Positions 11,946 to 23,345 are shown, numbered from the stretch's first letter. The stretch: 64,000 bases of DNA from Temnothorax longispinosus (GCF_030848805.1 NC_092362.1:8494439-8558438); one strand, 5' to 3'. The notes: generated by a model not told the origin, from the sequence alone. Translations and numbers: made by a program.

Positions 11946-12465
11946 TCTTCATCTCAGACTGTACAACTTTAAATTTTGTTACATCTTAAATCCATAATAG
12001 ATGTATAATCTCTGAAAAAAGCATGTTTCCAACACAATTTGAAGATTCGCATAAGATATAAGCCTGATCTACAATGTGCTTTTTGCTTCCTGTTTTTTGC
12101 TCTTAACCTGTTTGCGACTATCCCGTATTTCGCAATTGCGTTGCGTAACGCGATGTTTTTTGTTCTCTGTCGCCCAAGATAAAAATTGACGAACTTCAGA
12201 AGAGACAAGAAACATCACGTTACGCGACGGAATTGCAAAATACGAAATAATCGCAAAGAGGTTAAGAGCAAAAAACAGAAAGCAAAGAGCACATTGTAGA
12301 TCAGGCTATAACCATATACAGAAAACATTTGTACAAAAAACATGAAAACCGCAACTGAAAATAAAATATAACACAAAGTATTGTTTGCAAAATAAGATCT
12401 AAAGAATAAAGATTATAATAAGACCATTTTGTAAAACTTATCTGAAACAATAATCTTAAACCGAG
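11946..12465. repeat. Duplicated segment, copy carrying a MITE
   Basis: The sequence from TCCATTTCTTCATCTCAGAC (11940) to TCTGAAACAATAATCTT (12460) recurs at 12785-13070 with about 90 percent similarity by eye. This copy is interrupted at 12061-12307 by a MITE that the other copy lacks. No coding function recognised. Confidence 0.75.
12061..12307. mobile_element. MITE-b with ATA duplication
   Basis: A 247-bp foldback starting AGCCTGATCTACAATGTGC, with its mirror at the other end. ATA flanks it at 12058-12060 and 12308-12310, while the paralogous empty site near 12906 has a single ATA. Its terminal TCTACAATG motif resembles MITE-a, suggesting a related superfamily. Confidence 0.8.
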
Positions 12466-12784
12466 TTACTCTTTCGCAATCCACAGGAATCCTCCAAAAA
12501 GTGCTATTAAATACAACTCCTTGCATATTCACAACGCGAAAGTAATCCGTTGGCATGATGCAAACGCACTTTATTTCCACACTGGTTTTTCCACCAAAAA
12601 TAAAACTTTCTTCTGATCCAGAAAGAAGTTCACTTTAATGGGCTTATCTATACAACTCGACAACAATAATCAATTATTGCTCCATTCTTTTGCATCAGGA
12701 TATAAAATAACAACAATTTTAGATATTGTATAGAATAGAAGTAATAAACATGACAAACCATCGTAAGTAACTCAATTCAGTTCA

Positions 12785-13070
12785 ACCATCAGCTCCATTT
12801 CTTCATCTCAGACTTAATTTTGTTACATCTTATTGTTAGATCCATAATAGATGTATAATCTCCGTAAAGAGCATGTTCCCAACACAATTTAAAGATTCGC
12901 ATTACATATAACCATATACAGAAAACATTTGTACAAAAAACATGAAAACCGCAACTGAAAATAAAATATAACACAAAGTATCGTTTGTAAAATAAAATAT
13001 AACGAATAAAGAAGAATAAAGGTTATAATAAGAACATTTTGTAAAACTTATCTGAAACAATAATCTTGAT
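12785..13070. repeat. Duplicated segment, empty-site copy
   Basis: Second copy of the segment at 11946-12465 without the MITE, so it shows the pre-insertion site. Its right end continues into unrelated sequence after AATAATCTTGATG. Confidence 0.75.
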
Positions 13071-13264
13071 GACGTCCAAGAGGAAAAGAGAATTTTTTAT
13101 CAACGTAGGAACAGAACTAACGTAGTAAACAAATTAAATTTATATTAAGTAATTAATATTACACTACTAACCCCTTGATACACATAGCTGTCAAAATACG
13201 CGATCTTCGCGAAGTAAGCGCAGCGAGAGAACCAATCGGCATCGCGGAAAAGGAACCATTTTTT

Positions 13265-13318
13265 AAACCGTAAACCGTAAACCGTAAACCGTAAACCGTA
13301 AACCGTAAACCGTAAACC
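13265..13318. repeat. Heptanucleotide repeat (AAACCGT)n
   Basis: Seven complete tandem copies of AAACCGT plus a partial one. It is embedded between two ACCATTTTTTAAACC copies, so it probably grew by slippage. Confidence 0.9.
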
Positions 13319-13546
13319 ATTTTTTAAACCGTGGTGCCTTTTCATGCAAAATAAAATTTTCGAGATTTCATACAAAAACTCGCAAAATTTTAAATTTCGA
13401 CCATTTGTCCAAAAAATCGCTCTGTAGCCTCTAGAAGGCGATGCTGCTGATTACGAATATCATGATGAAAGTGCGATTTTCTCATTATTTTGGCCGTAAA
13501 ACGGATTTTACGATCTAGTAATAAATGTACTCCTGCCAACCCTTAA

Positions 13547-14094
13547 TGCTGGGTCTACAATGCGAGTCGCAAAGTCGTGAGTCGCAAAAATTGACCAATC
13601 ACAGTCAATTATTCTCCTCAAATTCGACTGTGATTGGTCTTCTTCTTCTTGGGTTTAATGGCTCCTGCCTCTAGCACGAGGACAATATGGCCAGTATTTT
13701 CCACTGTTTGTTGATTACTAATTGTTGAGTAGCAAGGTCTAAGTGGCAAATGCAAGCAGACAGTATCAGTCGCAATACTTTAAAAAAATCTTTACGTTCG
13801 GGCGGGACACGTCCGAACACGTTAAAACGTCGTCCGTGACTACGCGCGAAACACGTCCGAACCGGTCCGTGCACGTTAGGCGAATGGACTGTGATTGGTC
13901 AATTCTTGCGACTCACGACTTTGCGACTCGCATTGTAGACCCAGGGGGTCGATTCTGTATCTTGGGACTAAGTGAAAATTACAAAAGTGAGGAAATTCAC
14001 TAGAGAATCTACAATTTCATTTGTCGAAATCTAGTAAATCTGTTCACTTTTGTAATATTCACCTCGTCTCAAAATACAGAATCGACCCCCAGCA
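13547..14094. mobile_element. MITE-a copy 3, with two insertions
   Basis: The same termini as MITE-a copies 1 and 2 are found at 13547 and, as a split end, at 13945 plus 14091-14094 (then TTA). The centre, about 13640-13888, carries about 250 bp of unrelated sequence. The right terminus is broken by a second foldback at 13945-14090. Confidence 0.65.
13945..14090. mobile_element. Foldback with GGGGGTCGATTCTGTAT ends
   Basis: About 146 bp with inverted ends (GGGGTCGATTCTGTAT on the left, its mirror on the right). It sits inside the last few bases of MITE-a copy 3, splitting CCAG from CA-TTA. The flanking AG may be a 2-bp duplication. Confidence 0.65.
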
Positions 14095-14135
14095 TTACTT
14101 ACGTCCACGACTACGACTGTCATATATGCTTTGGC

Positions 14136-14336
14136 CCTTAGATGGGTTTTCATGGGCAGTGAAATGCTGCAGCAGCGAGCAGCAGTTTAGTAATTTCCTA
14201 AAAATTACTAAGTAATTTCTAGAGAAGTTTAAAAATTTCTAGGGAAGTATAGTAATTTCCTAGGAATTTTCTAAGAAATTTAGAACTGCGGCTCGCTGCT
14301 GCAGCATTTCACTGCCCATGAAATCTCACCTTTAGA
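14136..14336. mobile_element. MITE-c copy 1
   Basis: Foldback with TTTTCATGGGCAGTGAAATG arms and a TTTAG/CTAAA outer edge. It shares the CATGGGCAGTGAAA core with copies at 15951 and 16903. Confidence 0.6.
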
Positions 14337-14504
14337 CTTTACATTTTAATTGAGATAGGACTATTCATCTGGATCTACAAATTTAATCCAATCAGCCCAA
14401 AGCGCTTACTAAAAGCGCTGACTTCTGCTGAACGCAGCCAATACTTTTGCGCATGGGCACAATTTCTTGATATCCCGCAAAATACATAAAGCAATAATTT
14501 TTAT

Positions 14505-15660
14505 TTATTTCTTAATAAATAAGATAATTAGTAGATAATTAGTTTTTAAAGGTGGAGCAAATTGAAACAAGAATGGAGCAATTCGTCTGTGCACTGAGAA
14601 TGTACAAATTCTAATGATTGATATCCCACAAAATGCATAAAGCAAATTAAAGAAAAATGACAATTTTAAAAATGGCGCTCTCGATTTCTGTTGCGCAGTC
14701 GCTAAATACTTTTGCGCATGCGCACAATTGCTTGATAACCTCCAAACTGCATAAAGCAATTATTTACGTTTTTCTTAATAATACTGTAGATAATTAGTTT
14801 TTAAAGGTAGAGCAAATTGAAACAAGAATGGAGCAAATTGTCTGTGCCTTGAGAATGTACAAATTCCAATGATTGATATCCCGCAAAATGCATAAAACGA
14901 TAATTTTTATTTTTTTCTTAATAAATACTGTAGATAATTAGTTTTTAAAGGTGGAGCAAATTGAAACAAAATGGAGCAATTTGTCTGTGCACTGAGAATG
15001 TACAAATTCTAATGATTGATATCCCGCAAAATGCATAAAGCAAATTAAAGAAAAATGACAATTTTAAAAATGGCGCTCTCGATTTCTGTTGCGCAGTCGC
15101 TAAATACTTTTGCGCATGCGCACAATTGCTTGATAACCTCCAAACTGCATAAAGCAATTATTTACGTTTTTCTTAATAAATACTGTAGATAATTAGTTTG
15201 TAAAGGTGGAGCAAATTGAAACAAAAATGGAGCAAATTGTCTGTGCCTTGAGAATGTACAAATTTCAATGATTGATATCCTGCAAAATGCATAAAACGAT
15301 AATTTTTATTTTTTTCTTAATAAATACTGTAAATAATTAGTTTTTAAAGGTGGAGCAAATTGAAACAAGAATGGAGCAATTTGTCTGTGCCTTGAGAATG
15401 TACAAATTCTAATGATTGATATCTCGCAAACTGTATAAAGCAAATTAAAGAAAAATGAATAATTTAAAAAATGGCGCGCTCGATTTCTGTTGCGCAGGCG
15501 CTAAGTACTGCGCATGCGCACAATTTCTTGATAACCTCCGAACTGCATAAAGCAATTATTTACGTTTTTCTTAATAAATACTGTAGATAATTAGTTTGTA
15601 AAGGTGGAGCAAATTCAAACGAAAAGGGAGCAATTTTTCTGTACCTTGCAAATCTACAAA
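14505..15660. repeat. Tandem repeat, about 400-bp period with two subunits
   Basis: AGGTGGAGCAAATTGAAAC occurs near 14549, 14807, 14951, 15205, 15349 and 15603. The spacings alternate at about 255 and 145, giving a composite unit of about 400 bp repeated almost three times. The longer subunit contains a block with ATGGCGCTCTCGATTTCTG that the shorter one lacks. Two short minus frames inside it are repeat products, not genes. Confidence 0.8.
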
Positions 15661-15950
15661 TTTTAATGATTTTCGCTTATATTAACGTTTACATTGTTAC
15701 TAACTTTATCATTTATTTATAAAAAAAGTAAAATGGAGCAAATTATGAAACATGCATATTATGAAGGAGCAAATTAAGCAGATTTTTTCATGTATCGTAA
15801 GTTTCATTACTGTAGAGGTCGCTGGCTGGGAGCTTGTGGGTTGTTACACGGCGCCGTTAATCGAGTTTAATAACATCGGTAGTTTTTAGAATAGCGGAAC
15901 TAGCCAATCACATTTATTCTTTAGAAGAAGGGAATAGCTGTGATTTGCCA

Positions 15951-16110
15951 GCCTAAAGGTGAAATTTTATGGACAGTGAAAAGTAGCGGTAGATCGTACT
16001 GATGGGCTACCAAATAGAAAAGTTTCAGAAACTCGACAACTTGTCTATTTTGTAGCCAATCAATACAATATGCTGCTGCTTTTCACTGCCCATACAATTT
16101 CACCTTAAAG
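15951..16110. mobile_element. MITE-c copy 2
   Basis: Foldback with arms AAGGTGAAATTTTATGG and the mirror CCATACAATTTCACCTTAAAG, plus the shared GGACAGTGAAAA core. Confidence 0.65.
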
Positions 16111-16902
16111 ATGGAAGCACATAGAGCCATGAGCACGAATGCAGAAGTCATATGCGCCGGCGCTATGGTGTCTGCATACTGCCTATGGCTTCTGAATTTT
16201 CAATCTACATACACTTGCTTATGTATTTTAAAACTACCAATGTTATTAAGGGAGGCGTGTAAAAAACAGCAGTCTATTGATATCGGTCCTCTACGTTAAT
16301 TAGTTGGTAAATTGATTCTAAAAATAAGAGCCAATTACGTTCGACTGCTACTCGGCGACTTGGTCTGTGAGTAATGATTATGTAACTTTTTCCTTAGAGC
16401 GGAAACGTGAAAAGTGTAAAGTTTTAACTTTTGATTAATCTCCTGAATGCGCCCATATGTGCACATTTATGATAGTCGAAAAATTGCTTTTTGAACCATC
16501 AGTAGCCAGAAAATCGTCAGTCGCGAAATCTGAAAATCATATCGCCATCAAAAAACAAAAATAGCCATAAATTGCCACACCTGAGCACCCTCTTGTGCTG
16601 GAACCGTCTGTTTTACCGGCATTTTTTGTCGGCACGTAGCGTCGTATTACGTTGACAGAATAAGAAATCCTTTTCCAGACGTGCCGTACATATACCATAA
16701 TAAATCGGGAGAACTTTGATTTTATATAGAAAATTTTTCAACGTGCACAACAAGAAAAACATTGATAAACCCTCCAACGCAAGATTTAGAAACATTTGGT
16801 AGCATGCTATTCTTGTCTTATATCTTTGTTTATATAAGGACAGATATAAGTCGATAATATAGAAAACGGTACGTTTGTCGGTCATACAGACAGCTCCAGC
16901 AT
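16111..16902. other. Gene-free stretch
   Basis: No recognisable gene. Short open frames on both strands lack family motifs. Confidence 0.45.
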
Positions 16903-17040
16903 CACCTTAAGGTAACATTTCATGGACAATGAAAAACAGCAGCAAATTGTACTGATTGGTTGCAAAATGGAAAAGTTTTCAAGTTTTTAGATTTTCTCTA
17001 TTTTGTAGCCAATCAGTACCATCTGCTGCTGCTGTCACGT
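16903..17040. mobile_element. MITE-c copy 3
   Basis: Same family as 14136 and 15951: CCTTAAGGTAACATTTCATGG, a GACAATGAAAAACAGCAGC core and an inverted TAGCCAATCAGTAC arm. The right end seems truncated before its terminal repeat. Confidence 0.55.
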
Positions 17041-17552
17041 AATAAATTTGACGTTTTAAAAATTTACGATAGAGAACAATATCTTAATCACAGACATTAA
17101 AACCAATGGCAGACAGTATGTTTTTTTTAACTAAATCACATTCAAATTAGTATATTATAAAAAATATACTATGAAAAAATATATCATTTTTTTATTTTTC
17201 ATGTAAATATTTTCACGTAATATTCGTAACATGAAAAGTGGAAAGTGTAAATCTTTCATGATCGACTCCCTGATCACGGCTTTACGTCTCATGTCAAAAC
17301 CTAGTCTTAGGCTGCGGTCACATGATGCGTCATGCGTGATGCGGGATAAACGTCCGTCAAAGCAACAACTACAACTATCCCGCATAACGTATCCCGCTCC
17401 CGTTTGATTTTCGTCCGCCCTGTGCACATGGTACGGAATTTAGCCAAAAATTCGGCTATAGAATTTAAATATATTTTTTCAAGTTGTAAATTGCATTGAC
17501 AAAGCTTTTAATAATGTTCAGACGAAAGTAAAATTAATATTGAAGAGTATTA

Positions 17553-17747
17553 TGTAGGATCCGAAATCAGGATACGAAGTTCACTGGTAAAAGAGACTTT
17601 ATTCGAAACAGATAAAAGCGTAGTGGCTCGACCGTTCACGGAAGATTCTCCTTCTCGACTGACTCTCCCCTCTCCTCTCTACTCAAAGCTCGCTTCTTCT
17701 TCCGGTTTCTCGGCGCTGCCAACCGCGGAAAATTCCCGGTTCCCACA
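17553..17747 (-). repeat. 3' LTR of the Ty3-type element
   Basis: 195 bp, almost identical to 41449-41643; differences such as GCGTAGTGG against GCGCAGTGG and GACTCT against GACCCT. ATTA precedes it. Confidence 0.92.
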
Positions 17748-18036
17748 CTCGGCCATTCGACAACCGGCATCGACCTCGATGCCGTCCGATGCTTGGATAT
17801 AGTCCTCAGTGTCATAGTCCGTCAATTCGTCAACGTTTAAGTCTATCCCTCGATGTTTCGGCCATGGCTTCATATGGTCAGCTGAGGTACTCGTACGGTT
17901 GGGTCCCTCACACTCGCTTAGTTTCTCAACGATGTACCTGTCATTTCGCAGCTTCACTCAGACTTCACTTTATAAGGCCCCAAAAACTTCGGTCGCACCT
18001 TGAGTCCGGGCCCCATCTGTGTCCGTTGAATAGCCA
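17748..18036 (-). pseudogene. Ty3 integrase C-terminal part
   Basis: On the minus strand the first codons after the Transib insertion continue the integrase. They include GPGLKVRPKFLGPYKV, the C-terminal GPY-type block that binds DNA, then LRNDRYIVEKL and MKPW. The frame changes once near 17957, just after GPYKV. It ends against the 3' LTR and reads into it. It is cut off from the catalytic core by the 3.5-kb Transib element. Confidence 0.75.
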
Positions 18037-18041
18037 CGACG

Positions 18042-18076
18042 CACACTGGAACGAAACATAGAGTTTCTCGGACATA
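18042..18076 (+). repeat. Transib left terminal repeat
   Basis: CACACTG followed by a 23-bp stretch ending CTCGG and then ACATAGCGG. Aligned without gaps, 24 of the first 35 bases match the right terminus, including the CGGACA block at the 23-bp boundary. Confidence 0.8.
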
Positions 18077-18301
18077 GCGGTGGAGCGTTCTGGGTTTTTT
18101 TATTTTATACGTCTACTTCATTTATATAGTATTTTTACTTGAGATTTTGATATAATATGATAATATTTTTGTTTTAATCATTTTGAGCGTAAGTAATAGA
18201 AGTATATGTACACGAAAAACAATTGGCAACTATGTAATGAACATAATTATGAATTACAGATAATATTACTTACCGATTAAAATAAATTTTAGACATCAGA
18301 G

Positions 18302-20376
18302 TTAGAGAGAAGCGTCAGAATTTTCTGCATTACAGTCTTCATCGTTTTCGGAATTTTCTTCTTCTTGAAGAAATAATTCTTGTACCTCTGGAAACATTTC
18401 TTTCTCTTTTGATTTTCTGAAATCGGGTCTTAGGCTGGATATAAATGGATCAGACGATATTAATAAATGATGCAATAAATCTTCATTTGTCGCTTTCCTA
18501 TTGATCTTTCTGGTATTCTCAAGACGATATTTTCTAAACTGTTTATGTCTAGCCTCAAGAGCCTCTTCGGAGAGCTGTCCTACTGGCATAATTGCATATT
18601 TTATAATTTCTGCACCATGAAACAGAATCTTATGAACAGTAATTGGCATATAGTACTATCCGTATTTTTCAATAACAAGTTTCGCTAAATTCTTAGCGTA
18701 ATAATCGAATTTTTCTGCATTAATTTGTCGACCTGATGCGATAGCTTGTAAAAGGATTGCGAATTTCCGTATTATTTGTTCATCCAATCCGGTAATCTCT
18801 GCTGTTACTGAAGGCTTTTCGAAAAATTTTCTAGCAGTATTGCCATCGTTTGTGTTGCCGACACCCTGCTTTACTACATCGATTAATAAACCTAATTTCT
18901 GTCTAAATTCTCCTTGAATTTTCTTTTTACGTTTTCCTTTCGCAACTTCTCCTGCATATCTCGGATCGACCATTTTTTAATTTCAAGATTATAAGAAACA
19001 TGTAATAAAAATTCCATGCATCTAATCCATCCGTGAAGACTTGATAATCCAAATTTGTAATGCTCTACCTGAACATTCTTCTTACAAATAAGATCAAAAT
19101 TATTCATATCCTTAGGTTTTGCGCCGCATATGAAACATTTCATTGACGAAGAATCTGTTAATGATGAACACACTTTTTCATCCACCATAGTGAGTAACAG
19201 TTCATGTTCCACCGAAATATTGTCCTCGTATTGTGTTGGAATTAAAGCTTCTATTTCGGTTGACATCTTTTGATTTTCTCTACGGATAATTTCATTATTC
19301 TCCCTTATAAATTCAAACTTAACTGGCCGGCAATATTTGGTAGAAGACGGTTTCAAATTTTCCCAAATAATAGTTGAACCATTGATCAATTTCAGAGGGA
19401 CTAAACACGTTGTGAAAATTGAATCATCTTTCGGTTTGTCGCAAACATTCGGTAGATCTGTAAATGCTTGTTTGTAAAGGCTTTGACAGTTTGCTCCATC
19501 AAATCCCCATTTAGATATTAATTTTAAATTCCGAATTTCAGAATGCGTACCAATATTACATGTTTTAAGTAATCTATAAGTTGTCAGATCAAGGAGAGCT
19601 TGTAACTTTATTGATGCATGAGTATCTGAAATTATAATTGCTTCTTTTGGGGGATAACAGTCTTTCTTTGCCAATTGAATTTGATAATACGAAGGATACG
19701 GATTAATACCTTGTTCAATAGAAATTTTTCGTAGCTCTTCATATTTTAATTTCGATAATCTCAAATTCACTATTAATGCTAAAGCTTTTTCTTTGGAGTA
19801 CATTTTTACTTCAAGTCCTTTACCTTCGCAGAAAGCTCTGAGTCTTGATGTTTGTTCAGGATGTTCAATAAGAAAAGATAAGATTGCTGCACCATCAACA
19901 TTGCCAGAAGCTTGCATCTTTACTTTTAGAGCGAATGCTAATTCATCTATAGTGTTTTCAGCTCTCAATAATTCGGTACGTCTTCTTTTTTGTCTATTTG
20001 ATATATTCAAAAATGGTTTTCGTTTAGATAAAGGAATATCTGGTCTTTGTTTTTTATTCGCTGATGTAGAAGGTTGGGTTGACTCTATTTCTGTCGAAGT
20101 TACAATCAAAGCTTCTTCTGGGAATCGAAATGTTGTTCGTAACCATGATTCATTCAATTTTATAAATTTCGCATATATACAATTCGATTTACACCATCGT
20201 TCATATAAACGAGATGAAAATTTTCTTAATGGCTCAGATAAATATTCCTCAGCATTTTCAGAAAAATTAAATTCCCTTTTAGCTAATATATGTGTCAAGA
20301 GAGTTCTATAGTCTTTTAAATTTTTACCATGAGTTCGCAGAATGAAAAATAATTCAGAATACTCGACAGAATTCAT
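18302..20376 (-). pseudogene. Transib transposase (RAG1-core relative), broken
   Basis: The frame starts at the ATG at 20376 (MNSVEYSELF). An acidic block SKWGFDGANCQSLYKQ lies near residues 295-310, where the first catalytic Asp of the Transib/RAG1 family is found. LLTMVDEKVCSSLTD near 425 carries the second Asp. CFICGAKPKDMN then gives the zinc-binding Cys pair. The last part holds TNDGNTARKFF and then GQLSEEALEARHKQFRKYR near 18550-18580, the block with the catalytic Glu. Frame use changes between 18900 and 18973, and an in-frame TAG occurs at 18656-18658 just before YYMPITVHK. The enzyme would cut at the heptamer-like ends and paste with a 5-bp duplication. All three acidic blocks remain, but these two breaks separate the last from the first two. 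Confidence 0.82.
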
Positions 20377-20882
20377 TATGAGAAAGGACACAAGAACGGT
20401 AAATGAAATAACGTTAGAAATAAATCGGCAAAAAGAAATCACTGAGAGATAAAAAGACAAATAACTTCTAGATTAGAGGCACACAAGAATTATAACGTTA
20501 TAGCGCGTTGTCTTGTAACGTGCATCGCGCGTCGCACATCGACAAAACTAACAGCCGAATAGCCCAACAACAATTCTACGGAAAAACAAAAGAGATTATA
20601 TAGGGACAGGCAACTTGAATAAAAGACTGCGCGGTATAACGCTATAATTCTTGTGTGCATCTAGAAGTTTCCTTGTCTTTTTTATCTCTCAGTGATTTCT
20701 TCTTGCCGATTTATTTCTCACGTTATTTCATTTACCGTTCTTGTTTCCTTTCTTATAATGAATTTTGTCGAGTATTCTGAATTATTTTTTATTCTGCGAA
20801 CTCATATGGTAAAAATTTAAAGGACTATAGAACTCTCTCTCTTGACACATATATTAGCTAAAAGGGAATTTAATGAAACAAG
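20255..20882. repeat. Inverted duplication of the transposon's 5' coding end
   Basis: About 20255-20510, covering the first codons and leader of the transposase, is repeated in reverse complement at about 20633-20882, around a 120-bp centre. The right copy has small indels (for example CTCTCTCTCTTGAC against CTCTCTTGAC) and decays at about codon 37. A transcript through it would form a long hairpin. Confidence 0.8.
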
Positions 20883-21474
20883 TATCTCTTATACAGAAAT
20901 ATATTTGACACATTTTTCATTACTATACAGAGCTTTTTTAAATAAATACTTGAAATGATTTGTCCTATGATATGTAAATTAACATCTTCATAAATATATA
21001 TTTTGTAAAGTAGCACCTAGATGCACTTACATTTATCACGTATGAATAATTTTAGAAGTATACTTTTATAAAATTTTTGGTACAGAACGGGCAAGTCTGG
21101 GCATTTTTTTAAAACCTTTATTAAATGTCATATTTATTGACTAAAACTCTCAATAAAATAAAATAAAATACACAGAACGGAAAGTGCATATTTTTTATAA
21201 ACTATATGGAAAAATTATATAGTATAGTAATACTAATTTGATACTATAACCCTAATTTGCAAGGTAAACGTATTTAAATAAGTATCCTATAACTGAATCA
21301 GATAGTGCATCTTGACGAAGTCAACAAAATGTTTGAGCGGTATACTTTGATAAATTTTATTTATTCATCTGTTTCTCGTTATGTTAATTCTAATGTAGGA
21401 ATGAAGAGTATGACTATTTTACTAAATATTTTTGATAGTTAAGTGTTCACAATTAAAAAAACGTTTTTTCAAGT

Positions 21475-21509
21475 TTTGTCCGGGAATTTACAGTGTTCGC
21501 TCCACTGTG
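21475..21509 (-). repeat. Transib right terminal repeat, 23-RSS-like
   Basis: Read inward on the minus strand: CACAGTG, exactly the consensus recombination-signal heptamer, then 23 bp, then ACAAAACTT, which agrees with the consensus nonamer at the first six of nine positions. Known Transib termini show this architecture. Confidence 0.8.
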
Positions 21510-21514
21510 CGACG

Positions 21515-23345
21515 TCTCCAACTCGATACTTAAATGGCTCCTTGCGCTTACGATCGTAAGTTTTTCGGTTCTCTTCTTGGATCTTTAAGATGTTTTCTTT
21601 GGCTTTGCATCGTAGTTCTGTCCTTTCTTGACTAAAAGTCTCGATAGTCGCTTCTTTAAGGAGTTCCCGTAATTTTAGGTCGTCCTTCAATTGCATGTTT
21701 CGTCCGATCAGTAACTCAAATGGCGTCATGCCAACACTGCGACAGAATGAGGAATTAATCGCTTGTTGTACTCTATTCAGATGTTTGAACCACTCCGCTG
21801 GATTCTGCAAAGACAACTTGGTTAGTATGGCAATAATGGAGTGATTGATCCTCTCCACTTGACCATTAGCACGTGGTACACCGGTAGTTATCATTACGTG
21901 CTCTATATCTTTTGCTTCGCAATATTCACGGAAAGCACGTGAACTAAATGCTGTTCCTCGGTCCGTAATAATCCGCCGGGGATTCCCAAAAATAACCGCT
22001 TGCTTGCTTAGTCGGGTGATCACCTCGTCAGTTGTCGTCGATTTGGTCGGGTATAGCCAGACGAACTTGGTGAATGCATCTATCACCACCAGGATATGGC
22101 CGTAACCCTTTTTGGTCGATGGGATTGGACCCAAGTGATCCAAATGATAAGTCTCCAGTGGTTTGTCTTCCTTGGGTAGAGGTCGTAGAAAACCCTCAGT
22201 TCTGCCTTGTTTCCTCTCCGCTAACAGACAACGAATATAGTTACTGACAGTCTGTTGTACCTTCGCACGTAGATCCGGAAACCAATACTCTGCCCGTATC
22301 TGATATTCCGTGTTCTGCTATCCAAAATGACTCCGCTCATGTACTTGTAGAATTACCTCCGTCTGCATGGATTTGGGTACAACTAATAAAAGATCGCCTT
22401 CATTTCGCTTGTAGAGTATTCCGTCTAGTAATACAAACTCTTGATTGCCTTGACTCCTCATAGACTTCATAATTCGCTGTATGTCAGGATCCTCCGTTTA
22501 AGCGTGTTTAACTTGCGCCGTCAGTGCGTCTTCAGCTTCTCGGAGAATAAGACACTCAATAGGGTTGCGACTGAGTGCGTCGGCATGTCGCATTAGAGTA
22601 CCTGAACGATGTTCTACAGAATAGTTGAATTCTTCCAGTTCTAAAGCCCAATGCGCCACTCTTGGACATGAATTTTTCTTGGACATTGTTTGCACAAACG
22701 CCTTGCAATCCGTAATGATTCGGAAAGGTATACCCAACAGATATGCTCGAAATTTGCGTAAAGCTTTGATTATCGCAAGCACTTCCAATTCAAAGCTGCT
22801 ATATCTTTCTTTGGCTCCTATGGTTTTCCAACTTGCGTAATACACGGGGTGTAACTGCTTGTCCTCACCGTCTCTCTGCAACAAAATGGCTCCCAGGCCA
22901 AGTCGGGACGCATCAGTGTGAAGTTCGGTAGTGGCGCCTACCTTATACAACTTCAGCACAGGGTTTGTTGTTAACGCCGTCTTCAATTGATTGAATGCTT
23001 TCCTTTGATTGTCTGCGAAGATAAACGTCTCCATCTTTAATAACTGTGATAAAGGTCGGGCCATGAGTGCGTATTGCGGGATAAACTTGCGAAAATACCC
23101 CGTCAGCCCTAGGAAGCTTTGCACTGCTTTCGTCGAGGTAGGTTCAGAAAATCGTGCCACCGCTGACACTTTCTTCTCCGACGGTTTGACTGTTCCTGCT
23201 TCTACGATGTGCCCTAAATATTCGACTCGGGTTGTCATCAGACTACACTTACTCCAGTTTATTCTTAAGCCGTAATTGCGTGCCATGTTGAGAACTTCTT
23301 CTAATTTCTGCAGACCATCCTGCTCTCCTTCGGCTGGGATAATCA
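21515..23345 (-). pseudogene. Ty3 pol: RT end, RNase H and integrase core
   Basis: The minus strand continues the reverse transcriptase from the Polinton junction: GLRINWSKCSLM, the thumb and connection. RNase H is at about 22560-22960, with TELHTDAS, SSFELEVLA, IITDCKAF and MRHADALSRNP keeping the acidic residues. Then comes the integrase, with a zinc domain in 22150-22490. The core at 21500-22143 has MDHLGP, IITDRGTAF and ANGQVERINHS, the D, D and E of the active site. The ORF has stops at 22498-22500 (TAA) and 22318-22320 (TAG) and is cut at VGDV by the Transib. It would integrate reverse-transcribed DNA if intact; here it cannot be expressed as a whole. Confidence 0.88.

Larger units (their letters stand above)
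18042..21509 (-). mobile_element. Transib-type DNA transposon
   Basis: A 3468-bp element bounded by inverted ends and by a perfect 5-bp target duplication, CGACG at 18037-18041 and 21510-21514. Five-base GC-rich duplications are characteristic of Transib and RAG-type transposases. The left end begins CACACTGGAACGAA and the right end (minus strand) CACAGTGGAGCGAA. It carries one RAG1-core-like transposase frame on the minus strand. It sits in the integrase gene of the Ty3-type element, whose codons resume on the other side after the duplication. The transposase is broken by a frame change and a stop. Confidence 0.88.

Noticed and set aside
13265..13318. Telomeric repeat
   Set aside because: Unit AAACCGT differs from insect TTAGG and the plant unit, and the tract is only 54 bp and internal.
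19793..20311. 172-codon plus-strand frame
   Set aside because: Antisense shadow of the Transib transposase with no motif of its own.
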